From NCBI RefSeq assembly GCF_007747795.1, contig NZ_CP036275.1:7308001-7372000 (forward strand): a stretch of DNA of 64,000 nucleotides, read 5' to 3'. The translations under genes were made by a program, and so were the position numbers. Position 1 is the stretch's first letter. Each line of letters begins with the position of its first letter. Positions 17,097-26,047 of the stretch are shown here, in pieces. The notes under the pieces are model-generated. The model was not told the origin of the DNA. It worked only from the letters and a program-made list of their open reading frames with translations, and made no database searches. Origin of the DNA: Maioricimonas rarisocia. GTDB taxonomy: Bacteria > Planctomycetota > Planctomycetia > Planctomycetales > Planctomycetaceae.

Positions 17097-18530
17097 ATGG
17101 ATATGACCCCGGAAGAATACGTCGACATGCTCGCCGGCTACGACTCGGGGGGAGAGGGAACCTCCGGTGTCGGTGAGTACGATGAAGATTCGGGAGATGA
17201 AGGGACGTCCGGAGTCGACGAAGACGAGGACGTGACCACCGGGCTGCTCGACTTCGAGTCGACGATCAACACGAAGAAGCTCAAGGCGCACGTCCCGTTC
17301 AGCAAACGCAAGCACCACAACCAGCGCTACCTGAACAACGTTCTCAAGCCGATCGATGAAGCCTCACCCGTGATCCGCAGGATTCACGATACGGGCGAAG
17401 CGGACTTCGGACAGCTCAAGTCTCTGCTCAAACTCACTGGCAGTCTCGGGTCCCAGGAGGAAAAGTACTCGAAGAAGGACAAAAAGAAGGAAGGCAAGCG
17501 TCTCGTTACCGAAGCGAAAGTCTCCGAAGTTCACGGCTACCGGGAGAAGCTCGAGACTCTTATCGTCATGCACGGAGCCGTATGCGTCCAGGGACTTGCC
17601 GGTCAGATCCCTCCTGCAGATGAAGAGCAACAGGGCGAGATCGACACGTTCATCAGAATGCTGACCGAAGGGGATCCCGACGTTGTTGGACTGCTGGTGC
17701 AGGTTGGCACGCCGGATCCGGCGCAGCTCGTAACGGTGCTCGAGTGCTGTCCGCAGAACAAGCTCGAAACTCTGGCCTCGCGACTGGTCAGGGCGTGTGG
17801 TCGCGCGCCCGGCTACCTGCAGGTGCTGATCGAGCATGCCATCGCACACGAAGCACCGAACGAATCGCCGGCTGACTACTTCAGGCAGAATCCGCTGAGC
17901 ATGAAACTGCTCCGCCACCAGAAAGCATCCGGAGAGCTCGACGAATACCTCCAGAGGGTCGGAACCGACGTGCAGGAGCTGATTGCACGCATCGACGTGC
18001 CGCTGGAACCCCAGCCCTCGAGACGTCCGCCACCGGTGCCGGAACCGGTCGGCAAGGGGAAAGAGACAGCGGAACCCGAGCCCGAAGTCCCGGAGCCACG
18101 ACATCCTCCGCTCGAACAGGTCATCGATGCCTACCTTCGAATGGCACAACGACTCCTCGACAGTATCGACGCTGGTGCAGTCCCTGATCCGCTGTGTCGC
18201 TGCTGCCGGATTCTCTACGAGGGCTTCGTCGCCCAGACGGGAAACAGGGCCGGAGCCCGTGAGAAGGTTAGCTCGTTCCTGTTCATCCGATACATCAGTC
18301 CGCTCTTCTCCAACGACATGATCGCGAATCCTCCGGGCGGCAAGAAGCTGTCGCGTGATCAACAACGCATCGGCATCATGCTCGGCAAGATCCTGCAGGG
18401 CGTCGGAAATCAGATTCCGTTCAGCGAGCAGTACATGCGGCCCTTCAACGTGCTGGTCAACGGATATGCTGAGGCAATCGATCACCTCGCGACAGACGTT
18501 CTCCGGAGAGCGGGAGTTGCGAATCCGTGA
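17097..18530 (+). CDS. RasGAP-domain protein 2, tandem paralogue
   Basis: A 477-residue paralogue of the preceding gene, with AGGAGG before the ATG and the same N-terminal tag (EEYVDMLAGYDSGGEGTS), here followed by an acidic Gly/Asp/Glu stretch. The arginine-finger loop reads DYFRQNPLSMKLL with Arg263, closer to eukaryotic LFRxNSLxxKLL than in paralogue 1. EKVSSFLFIRYISPLFS (residues 389-405) is the FLR-type motif with Arg398, and QQRIGIMLGKILQGVGNQ..FSEQYMRPFN follows. The Pro/Glu insert (about 301-340) is longer and Pro-rich. The C-terminal 130 residues are nearly identical between paralogues while the N-terminal halves have diverged. This fits duplication with constraint on the GAP core. 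Same caveats on target and export. Confidence 0.8.
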   Translation: MDMTPEEYVDMLAGYDSGGEGTSGVGEYDEDSGDEGTSGVDEDEDVTTGLLDFESTINTKKLKAHVPFSKRKHHNQRYLNNVLKPIDEASPVIRRIHDTGEADFGQLKSLLKLTGSLGSQEEKYSKKDKKKEGKRLVTEAKVSEVHGYREKLETLIVMHGAVCVQGLAGQIPPADEEQQGEIDTFIRMLTEGDPDVVGLLVQVGTPDPAQLVTVLECCPQNKLETLASRLVRACGRAPGYLQVLIEHAIAHEAPNESPADYFRQNPLSMKLLRHQKASGELDEYLQRVGTDVQELIARIDVPLEPQPSRRPPPVPEPVGKGKETAEPEPEVPEPRHPPLEQVIDAYLRMAQRLLDSIDAGAVPDPLCRCCRILYEGFVAQTGNRAGAREKVSSFLFIRYISPLFSNDMIANPPGGKKLSRDQQRIGIMLGKILQGVGNQIPFSEQYMRPFNVLVNGYAEAIDHLATDVLRRAGVANP

Positions 18531-18600
18531 TGCGAAGTGGCGTTCGCCGGCTTACTTCCCCGGGAGTCGGACGCTGCTCCCACCAGGTGAGCCCGGTTCA

Positions 18601-19128
18601 ATGACTTCGAACATTGAATGCCATCTGCTGATCGACGGAAGACAGTGGTCTCCGACCGTGGCCGGCTGGCTGCATCGCGAGTGGTATGCCGCGCGCGGGA
18701 CGTTGCTGCCGGAGATGCAGCGACAGCTCGAGCAGCGATCGAACCGCCGCTCTCTGCCGCTTGCAGCGGTGGCCTTGCGCGACGGAACGGCAATCGGGAC
18801 GGCGAGCCTGGTCAGCTACGAGTGTCCGGCCGTGCATCCGGAGCCACGGTGCTTTCTCGCCGATGTGTACGTTCTCCCGCCGTGTCGCGGGCAGGGGGTG
18901 GCGACCACATTGTGTCGCTGGATGATCGAAACCGCGCGGCAACTCGGTCTACCGGAACTGTTCGTAATGACGGCACGTCCCCCGTTGCTGTATAAACGTC
19001 TGGGGTGGCGGGTCGTCCAAGAGAATCTGGCGGGGCCCCGAGCCCGAAATGTCACGATGATGGTGCTTCCGCTCTCTACCGAGGGCGAAGCGGGGCAGGA
19101 AGCGAACACAGCGGTCCGGACGCAGTAA
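18601..19128 (+). CDS. GNAT-family N-acetyltransferase
   Basis: A 175-residue protein from the ATG at 18601 with AGGTGAG upstream; the frame is open further upstream but overlaps the RasGAP gene. The GNAT fold is shown by the beta-4 strand FLADVYVLPPCRGQGVATTLCRWM, where RGQGVA is the acetyl-CoA pyrophosphate loop (R/Q-x-x-G-x-G/A), and by LYKRLGWRVVQE near the end. It transfers acetyl groups to an unknown amine. Its place between two cargo-type genes suggests either an ordinary metabolic enzyme or a modifying/immunity function for the island; I cannot tell which. Confidence 0.85.
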   Translation: MTSNIECHLLIDGRQWSPTVAGWLHREWYAARGTLLPEMQRQLEQRSNRRSLPLAAVALRDGTAIGTASLVSYECPAVHPEPRCFLADVYVLPPCRGQGVATTLCRWMIETARQLGLPELFVMTARPPLLYKRLGWRVVQENLAGPRARNVTMMVLPLSTEGEAGQEANTAVRTQ

Positions 19129-19155
19129 CGGGCGCACAGACGCGGGACCGGGACG

Positions 19156-19743
19156 ATGGCACGAGCTGACGAGAAACTGAAAGCTTCCCTCAAGGCCTGG
19201 AGAAAGATCTGCCCCGAGGACCCGACCGACATCGAGGATGTCGGCAAGACGCAGGCGGCCACCGACAAGATCGAGCGGGAACTGATGACCCTCAAGGTTC
19301 AGTTCCGCCGCAAGGCAGACGAGTACGAAGAGTTTTCTGCCGACGATGTCGCCGCTCACCTCAAGGAGGTGAAGGCGTACCAGAAGGTGCTCCGTGAGGT
19401 GCAGTCCGAACAGACGGAACTGAAGAAGTGGCTCGCCAAGGTTCGCTCGTCGCCGTCGGCACTCCCGTTTGCCCTGGTCGTCAAGGGGAACGACAAAGGG
19501 AGTCTGCACGTCTTCAAGCAGGAAAACCGCGTCGACCGGTCAGCCCGTGAGGGGAAGCAGGACATCACCGGCTCGAAGGTGCACAACGGCACCTGCGAGT
19601 ACACGGGTGGCAAGCTCGTCTTCGATTTCGAAGACAACGCCCGGGCCCCCTGGAAGCCGCTGCTGCAGAAGCTGGTGAATCGCGCGGGCGTCAATATGAA
19701 GGTGGCGCTGGCACGCAATTCGGAGAGCGACGAGCCGTCGTAG
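19156..19743 (+). CDS. Small shared-domain family member 3
   Basis: A 195-residue protein that appears to be the minimal form of the family: an N-terminal coiled coil (residues 1-98) homologous to that of the protein at 10432, then the shared domain at 103-187 (LPFALVVKGNDKGSLHVFKQ ... TCEYTGGKLVFDFEDNARAPWKPLL ... AGVNMKVALAR). There is no signal peptide, membrane helix or enzymatic motif. Because it contains little beyond the domain, it may be a chaperone, adaptor or immunity-like partner of the larger members, or a stand-alone cargo. It is the last plus-strand gene of the island and faces the minus-strand membrane gene across about 50 bases. Confidence 0.68.
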   Translation: MARADEKLKASLKAWRKICPEDPTDIEDVGKTQAATDKIERELMTLKVQFRRKADEYEEFSADDVAAHLKEVKAYQKVLREVQSEQTELKKWLAKVRSSPSALPFALVVKGNDKGSLHVFKQENRVDRSAREGKQDITGSKVHNGTCEYTGGKLVFDFEDNARAPWKPLLQKLVNRAGVNMKVALARNSESDEPS

Positions 19744-19794
19744 CGTTCCTTCTGAATGTCGGATGCGGCAGCGAAACGCCCGTCCCGAGGCTCT

Positions 19795-20670
19795 TCAACC
19801 AGAAGGAGAGCGCGCGGTGTCCTCGCCGACACTTGCGGCCGCTGGATCGCCTGGATCAGCATCGCGTCCGAGCTCGAACATCCAGAACATCAGTTCGAAG
19901 AAGACAGGGATGAACGCGAGGAAGACACCGTTGGTCAGCAGCGAGAACAGATAGTCCTCGTTGCGTGTGACCCGCAGCAGAAAGAACTCCTGATCGGGCG
20001 ATCCGAACAGGTAGCCCAGTGCCGCCACGAGCAGCAGCACAAAGAGGGCCCCCGGCATGAAGTCGGCATAGTCCTGCGCGTAGGGGTAGCGGAGGTAGGC
20101 CATCACCCGGGCAGAGAAGGGAATCGCCAGCGCCAGGGTGGGCAGCAGCAGGACGTTTTTCTCGTTGACCGGCAGGTCGACGCCGGCACTCCATGAAACG
20201 AAAAAGAGTGCTTCCGAAAACAGGATGACGTAGATCCAGCTCATGGCGTAGATGAGTCCGGAACAGAAGACGATCGAGCTGGGCCTCAGAGGGCAGATCT
20301 TCTCGGGGAGTGGCTGATCCTGAAGATTCAACAGTCTTCCCAGGCCGGCACGGACGCGGCCTCCGCAGAGGTCTTCGTAGACGATCGTTTCGAGGATCCG
20401 GAACGAGTGCACGTTGGCGATCATCTGCGTATACAGTTTGGTCAGCCCGAAGACGACGACGATGAGCGAACCGAGCGTCACCGTCAGCAGCGCTCCCATG
20501 ACGAAGTCGTCGCTGACCGTGTCGAGGATGCCGAAGAACGCCGCCAGCGGCTCCTGCTGCTTGATCAGAACGTTGTAGAGAAACGTCCAGAGCATCAGCA
20601 GCACAAGCACTGCATTGCGGCGGCGGGTCACGCTCAACTGGCGTTCTGCCGGGGTTGGATTCTGGGGCAT
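19795..20670 (-). CDS. Polytopic membrane protein of unknown function
   Basis: A 291-residue protein with about six transmembrane helices (around residues 18-35, 54-80, 118-146, 166-190, 198-217 and 240-265) and a soluble Asp/Gly/Ser-rich tail. No catalytic motif or known family is recognised. It follows the next upstream minus-strand membrane gene by 72 bases, so the two are probably co-transcribed. They lie at the distal end of the tssK-tssG gene series, and a role in the envelope part of the T6SS is only a possibility. Confidence 0.65.
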   Translation of the reverse strand: MPQNPTPAERQLSVTRRRNAVLVLLMLWTFLYNVLIKQQEPLAAFFGILDTVSDDFVMGALLTVTLGSLIVVVFGLTKLYTQMIANVHSFRILETIVYEDLCGGRVRAGLGRLLNLQDQPLPEKICPLRPSSIVFCSGLIYAMSWIYVILFSEALFFVSWSAGVDLPVNEKNVLLLPTLALAIPFSARVMAYLRYPYAQDYADFMPGALFVLLLVAALGYLFGSPDQEFFLLRVTRNEDYLFSLLTNGVFLAFIPVFFELMFWMFELGRDADPGDPAAASVGEDTARSPSG

Positions 20671-20742
20671 GGTGAGCGATCCATCGTCGTTACGGCTCCC
20701 GGACTCGCCGACGTGAGCGATGTTCGAGCGGGGAGAAGTGCA

Positions 20743-21720
20743 TCAGAGGATGTTGGTCAGGGCGTCGGGGAGAGTCGTCGTGAACGAGATGAGGATGGGA
20801 ATCCACAAAAGTCCCCACAGAATGCGGCTGCGAGCGAAGATTGCGTAACCTTCGAGAGGCCGGATCGGGAAGCTGTAGACAAAGCAGTACACCAGGAAGA
20901 GCGACGACATCAGCGATGCGAGAGTGGCATCGCCCGGAGCCGCCATGGCTTGCAGCAGCAGATGGATCAGGTACAGCGAGACGATCACACAGACGGCGAT
21001 CTTCGAACGCTGGCGGTCGTCGCCGATGTATTCGATGTCGGTCGTCATCGGCAGGAACGACCCGGCTCCCGAGAAGTAGGCCTGCAGCAGCAGCCCGTCG
21101 AGGGCCGTATGGACGCGGATCTTCAGGCGAAACAACCAGGCGAAGCTGGTGCTCAATGCCGCATACACCAGCAACGGAGATGCCGCGAACAGCGAAAGTG
21201 TCAGAACCGAATAGCGGCCTCCCTCGGAGAGGGCCAGACGGGTGGCCAGGTCCTGCTGAGTGATGATTGCGGCAAATGATGCAGCCAGACCGACGAATCC
21301 GAGGATCAGTCCGACCACGGTCGACCAGACCGGCCACCAGGTGGACGGAGCTTCGCTGTCGCGGTCGTGCCTGACAGCTCCGACCGTGAGGAGGCCGTAC
21401 AGAAACCGGGTGCCTGTGCGGGCCATTCGCCGCGTGACGGTGCGACTCGTGGCCCGGGAGAACGTGCCGAGCGACGTTCGCAGCACGTTCGTAGTCCCGG
21501 CGCGCAGCAGTCGCCGCAGGGTCGTTCGCAGGATCACGGCGATGCCGACGGTCACTTCGGTTCCCGGCCGGATCTGCCGCACGATGTGTTCGACCTCGTA
21601 GCGAAAGACAAGGAGCAACGGGAGGAACAGCAGAATCAGGCCCAGGAGAAACGCGATCACTTCGGCAAGCAGTTCGAGTGTCGACGATGTCTGCGGGCTG
21701 TCCGGAACTCGTTCGGGCAC
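20743..21720 (-). CDS. Polytopic membrane protein of unknown function
   Basis: A 325-residue protein. It has an N-terminal hydrophobic hairpin (about residues 14-34), an Arg/Thr-rich amphipathic stretch (about 60-105), then five or so further hydrophobic segments (about 125-148, 168-190, 235-255, 263-282 and 295-312). No recognised motif. Spacing to the giant gene upstream is 62 bases and to the membrane gene downstream 72 bases, all on the minus strand. With the neighbour at 19795 it forms a pair of membrane proteins between the cargo island and the T6SS structural operon. Confidence 0.65.
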   Translation of the reverse strand: MPERVPDSPQTSSTLELLAEVIAFLLGLILLFLPLLLVFRYEVEHIVRQIRPGTEVTVGIAVILRTTLRRLLRAGTTNVLRTSLGTFSRATSRTVTRRMARTGTRFLYGLLTVGAVRHDRDSEAPSTWWPVWSTVVGLILGFVGLAASFAAIITQQDLATRLALSEGGRYSVLTLSLFAASPLLVYAALSTSFAWLFRLKIRVHTALDGLLLQAYFSGAGSFLPMTTDIEYIGDDRQRSKIAVCVIVSLYLIHLLLQAMAAPGDATLASLMSSLFLVYCFVYSFPIRPLEGYAIFARSRILWGLLWIPILISFTTTLPDALTNIL

Positions 21721-21782
21721 GTGTGCAATCCGTCAGTGAACCAGAAAACTTGACCGCGGCAGGCGGCAGCAGAGGCGACCAA

Positions 21783-24700
21783 TCAGTAAACCCACTGGAA
21801 TTCCGTCAGCATCGACAGGTCGAACAGTTCGACGTCGGAGATCGGAACGCCCATCGAGAAGCCGGTGCTGAACCGCTCCGTCCAGATATAGCGGAGGCCG
21901 ACATTCTGCACGGCGACCGAGCCTTCGCCGTCAACGACAGCTCCATTCGGCAGTGTCATCAGACCGTCGAGGAAGCTGGTGACAATCGTCTCCGAGGTGA
22001 GCACGAGCGCCCAGGAGCGGCCGATCGGTGGAGAAACCGGATCCGAGAGCAGCACACGTGTGAAGCCGAGACCGGTGATCAGCACTTCGCCGCCGAAGTC
22101 GAAGTTTGCCGCGATCGGAAAGTGGAACTTCATGGTGCCATGGAGATGTGTCCGGCGACCGAACCGCCACTGAATGGTGACGCCCGGCTCGAGCGCGAGA
22201 TGCCCGCGTCCGAGGCCACGCCGGGGAGTCCCGAGCGGGGTGTAGGTTCGCATGAGGCTCGTGATGATCCAGTTCTCGTCTTCGAGCATGACGGTCTTGG
22301 CACCGATGACCATGTCACCCGGACCGGCCGTATTGCTGTTAACGGCCGGGTCGAGCATGGTGATCGGGATCTCGAAGAAGGCGGACGTCGTGTCGGAGCC
22401 TTTCTCGCTGTAGATCGTGAACTGATGAATGTCGAGCTGGAACTCCGTCTGCTTCGGTCCGCGACCGCCGATCTTCGACCACAGGTACTCCGAACGGTCC
22501 GGCAGCTTGTAGCCGATCATCGACTTGAACCGCAGCCGGTTCATGTTGGTGGGTCGGGCCGGGTCGATCTCGAACAATGCGTGCGGCGCCAGCTGGATGC
22601 CGACCGTGTTGTTGAACCGGTCGAGAATGTCGTCGGTGTCCTGGACGTAGAATTCGGCTTCGTAGTTCGCTTCGAGAGCCTGTCGTGCCCGGTCATAGAC
22701 CTCGTTCGGCAACGGGACGGGCTCGAAGTACGATTCCTGCACGGTGCCGGCCGGCTCGACGTAGCCCGCGGTCACCAGGTCCGGCTCGGGTGACGATTCG
22801 AGGGCGGCCTGAAAATCGGCGGGAACGGCGAGGAGGCTGGCGCTCGGCGAAGTCAGAGCTCCGGCAGCAACGATCTCCGCCGACAGCTCGTCCGCGTGTG
22901 TACCGGCCGGCAGCACCGGTGTCGGCTGAGGTTTCACTGCACTGGCAACGGTCGGCTTCGGTTCCGCGGCCTGCGTTGACGGCAATGGTGTCGTTGCTGC
23001 TGGGTGGTTTGCCGGGGGCTGTTCGAACACCGGCCCGGCTGTTTGCACTGGCCGCAGAGGGCCTGCCGGTTGAGATCGGGGGCCTTCGATGCCGGGCAGC
23101 GGAGCCATCTCGAGCTGCACGTGACCGGCACCGACGATCTTCGGCTGCGGTTCGACGTGAGGCTCCTCCTCGATCTGCCTTGCGGATCGGGCCGGCTCGT
23201 CGACCGGTTCCGGCAACACGAGCCTGACAGGAGGTTCCGCCACTTCGGCGACTGCGATGTCACCGCGTGGCCGGGAACGGGCACGCTCCGGTTTGACCAC
23301 GATCGGTGCGACGTCGGCTTCTTCGATTCGAGCCGGTTCCGGGAGGACGGGAGGGGCCGACGGTGTGGTCGCCGCGCGTGGCTGGTCTGTCGTCTGTTCG
23401 GTCTGTGTCGTTTGAGTCCGCGAACCCTCGGTCCGTGGGAGGACGGTGGACTTAGTTGCCGGACGCGGTTCGGGACTGGTCGTCCAGGCCGGTTCGCTGG
23501 GTTCGGGGCGTTGCGGCTGCTCCGTCGGAGGCAGCGGCTGCTGCAGTGCAGGCATGGGTGCCGGCTGAACGGTTTCGGTTCGGATCGGTTGAGGAACCAG
23601 ACTCGTCGTCGGCTGCGGTACCGTTTCCGCTTTCGTCGGGACGGGCGCGGCATCGGGCAGCGGCGGAAGCTCCACGGGCTGATTGGCGATCACTCGCCCG
23701 CCACGGGCGGCTGCGGCCTGCCTGGTGATGCTGGGGGCAGCAGCCTGCGTTGTTGAAGTCGGCTCGCGTTCAGCCTGCTCATAGGCAACCGGAACGATCT
23801 CGGCCGATTGCTTGCGTGTGGAGCCGGTCTGCGTCGAGGTCGATGCGGCAAGATCCTGCTGTGCAGAGGCGGCGAACGTACTGTGTGGGAAGTACTGCAC
23901 GACGTGTTCGCGCGCCGTCCGGGCGTTTCTGCGGTCGCCGGCAGACTCCAGGCTCCGCGCGACCTCGAGCAGTCGGGTGGCCGTCGTTTCGGCTGGTGAA
24001 TCGAAGTGGGCGGCCATATAGCGAAGGCAGGCAGCGTACTTCTGCATTGCCTCGGCCTGGCCGGGGCCGGGCTGATCCGCTTTCCACTGGAGGTACCGCG
24101 AAAGGGTTTCCATCACGACTGCTGAAGCTGCCGAACCCGGGTCGCGGCGGCACAGTCCCGATGCCTCGGCAAACAGCTTCTCACCCTGCGTTTCGTAGCC
24201 GCGGATGGCCAGCTCGAGCCGGCACTGCGCGAGCGTCTCGACTGCCGCCAGAAACTCGTGCTGCCGGGCGCCGTTGCGATGAGGGAACAACTCGTTGGCT
24301 GACCGGGCGGCGTGACGGACCTGTTCTTCGAGGTCTGCGATGGTGAGTGCCGCATCGTTGACCGGTACAGGAGCATCGACGGCGACCGATGGGTCTGGTT
24401 CGATAGCGGCCGGCTCGGCGGAAGCGGCTTCATCAGCGGAATCGTCAGCTGTGGCCGTTACCCGTGTCGTGGCTTCGGGAAGAAGTGGCGTTTCGACTAT
24501 CGCGCTTTGCGGCTCGGCCGGCTCCATCCCGGTCGAGGGGAGAGCCTGCCAGCCTGCAACTGCAGTCGTCCCGGTTCCATCGGCCTGGACGGCTTCTGCG
24601 CTGTCACCGGCGTTCCGCCAGCCACCGGCCGGCATGAACGGATCAGCCGGCGAGGCGAGGTCGAGGTTCTGAGCGCGAACAATTGTGCCGGGGGTAATCA

Positions 24701-25838
24701 GATCCGCTTCGGGCAGTACCAGGCTGGTTTCGAACTTCGAACGACCGGGCCAGCGAAAGATCTTCTTGAGGAAGGCCGACGGTCCTTTGCGGCGCGGCTT
24801 CACTTCACGACGGGGTGAGACTTCGTGACCGATCTGCTGAATCGGGGAGGATTCGGCAGCCGGCGGAGCCGGGAAGAGCACCGGGTCGGGCAGGGGAGGC
24901 GGAACGGGATCGGGCTGCACGTCTTCGAGTGCCGGCGGCGGCGGAGTGGCCGGGTCGGGCGGATGCATTTGCATGCAGCGTTCGAGGATAACGGCGGCCA
25001 GCTGACGCACGCGCGGCGACTGCTCTTTCGGGTGTCCGAGGGCGTTGCGATCGAGCAGCAGGTCCGACAGCCGCTTGATGACCTGCTGCTGACAGGCGCA
25101 GCTGGTGCACTGCCGACAGACCGGCATGAACTGCCGGTGATGCATCTTGAAGAGAATCCGCGTCCCGGTCAGCGTCGAGCAGCGAAGTTCGCCGCATTGC
25201 TTCTGCAAAGCAAGGAGCACGGCATAGCGGACGCGTTCGACCGGGTGGTCGAGATCGGCAAGGAGGGCCGGCACGATCTCGGGATAACGGTTGCAGTCCT
25301 CCTTGGCCAGGATCTCGATGAGTTCGATCTTGGCATCGGCTTCGGCTTCGTCCGCCTGGATCTGAGCGGCGACGGCTGCGGTACTCGGCGCGCCGCCGGG
25401 CCCGGCCGCTCCGGCGCCCGCACCTGCAGCTGGCGTCGGTCCTGCCGCTGCTCCGTCAGCTCCCGGGACAGGCAGTCCGCCTGCCGAGGGAGGAGCCAGC
25501 CCCACCATCTGAAGTGCCGGCAGCATGATGGCCTGCTGAAGACCGGCAAAGAGAGGAAGCTCGCCAATCGAGACCAGCGTTTCGTGCAGATGTTCGTGAA
25601 CTTCGTGAACGCCGAGGAAATCCCAGATCGACGGCTTGCAGCAGCCCTCGGCGGTGTTGATCGTCAGCCCGGGGGCATCCTGGAGAGCGTCAAGCGTCTC
25701 CTGGGCGGCCGCCGGGACCGGCTGGTCCGTCGCAGGCAGGCCCGGAAACTGAGCTTGAGCCGGCGCTGCGCCGAACAGGACGATCAGCAGACCGCCGCAC
25801 AGAAGAATCAAACATCGCTGGACGATCGGAGTCGGCAT
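21783..25838 (-). CDS. Giant exported protein with HEAT-like, Cys-cluster, Pro-rich and barrel-like parts
   Basis: A 1351-residue protein with a clear signal peptide (residues 1-30, ending APAQAQ). Residues about 160-215 look like HEAT repeats (VPALLADLDHPVERVRYAVLLAL). A C-x-x-C-x-x-C-x-C cluster lies at residues 241-249, with a Cys pair at 66-67. A long Pro/Ala/Glu/Thr-rich region without predictable fold spans roughly 280-1050. The last 270 residues alternate beta strands (FQLDIHQFTIYSEKGS, EPGVTIQWRFGRRTHLHG and others) and end with an aromatic, FQWVY, as in outer-membrane beta barrels. It lies directly downstream of tssG. A periplasm-spanning, outer-membrane-anchored part would suit a T6SS lacking TssJ, but that is inference. 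Confidence 0.75.
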   Translation of the reverse strand: MPTPIVQRCLILLCGGLLIVLFGAAPAQAQFPGLPATDQPVPAAAQETLDALQDAPGLTINTAEGCCKPSIWDFLGVHEVHEHLHETLVSIGELPLFAGLQQAIMLPALQMVGLAPPSAGGLPVPGADGAAAGPTPAAGAGAGAAGPGGAPSTAAVAAQIQADEAEADAKIELIEILAKEDCNRYPEIVPALLADLDHPVERVRYAVLLALQKQCGELRCSTLTGTRILFKMHHRQFMPVCRQCTSCACQQQVIKRLSDLLLDRNALGHPKEQSPRVRQLAAVILERCMQMHPPDPATPPPPALEDVQPDPVPPPLPDPVLFPAPPAAESSPIQQIGHEVSPRREVKPRRKGPSAFLKKIFRWPGRSKFETSLVLPEADLITPGTIVRAQNLDLASPADPFMPAGGWRNAGDSAEAVQADGTGTTAVAGWQALPSTGMEPAEPQSAIVETPLLPEATTRVTATADDSADEAASAEPAAIEPDPSVAVDAPVPVNDAALTIADLEEQVRHAARSANELFPHRNGARQHEFLAAVETLAQCRLELAIRGYETQGEKLFAEASGLCRRDPGSAASAVVMETLSRYLQWKADQPGPGQAEAMQKYAACLRYMAAHFDSPAETTATRLLEVARSLESAGDRRNARTAREHVVQYFPHSTFAASAQQDLAASTSTQTGSTRKQSAEIVPVAYEQAEREPTSTTQAAAPSITRQAAAARGGRVIANQPVELPPLPDAAPVPTKAETVPQPTTSLVPQPIRTETVQPAPMPALQQPLPPTEQPQRPEPSEPAWTTSPEPRPATKSTVLPRTEGSRTQTTQTEQTTDQPRAATTPSAPPVLPEPARIEEADVAPIVVKPERARSRPRGDIAVAEVAEPPVRLVLPEPVDEPARSARQIEEEPHVEPQPKIVGAGHVQLEMAPLPGIEGPRSQPAGPLRPVQTAGPVFEQPPANHPAATTPLPSTQAAEPKPTVASAVKPQPTPVLPAGTHADELSAEIVAAGALTSPSASLLAVPADFQAALESSPEPDLVTAGYVEPAGTVQESYFEPVPLPNEVYDRARQALEANYEAEFYVQDTDDILDRFNNTVGIQLAPHALFEIDPARPTNMNRLRFKSMIGYKLPDRSEYLWSKIGGRGPKQTEFQLDIHQFTIYSEKGSDTTSAFFEIPITMLDPAVNSNTAGPGDMVIGAKTVMLEDENWIITSLMRTYTPLGTPRRGLGRGHLALEPGVTIQWRFGRRTHLHGTMKFHFPIAANFDFGGEVLITGLGFTRVLLSDPVSPPIGRSWALVLTSETIVTSFLDGLMTLPNGAVVDGEGSVAVQNVGLRYIWTERFSTGFSMGVPISDVELFDLSMLTEFQWVY

Positions 25839-26047
25839 ATTTGCTGGCTGTCAGGGATGTGGGACACCCCGGTCGATTGTCGTCGGACGCCAGAGGCCAC
25901 GAGATCACCGGGCAGCGCTCACGCTCTTCCCTAATCGTCACAGCCGGACACCTCTCTCGATTTCGTTCCGCGAATCGGCAATTTATTTTCAAGAATCGGT
26001 CGCGTCGACACGACAGAAAGTCGCGACATTGGGGTTGACGCCCGAAC

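Noticed and set aside
21678-22793. 371-residue plus-strand open frame
   Set aside because: Antisense to the end of the 1351-residue gene; no support beyond being open.
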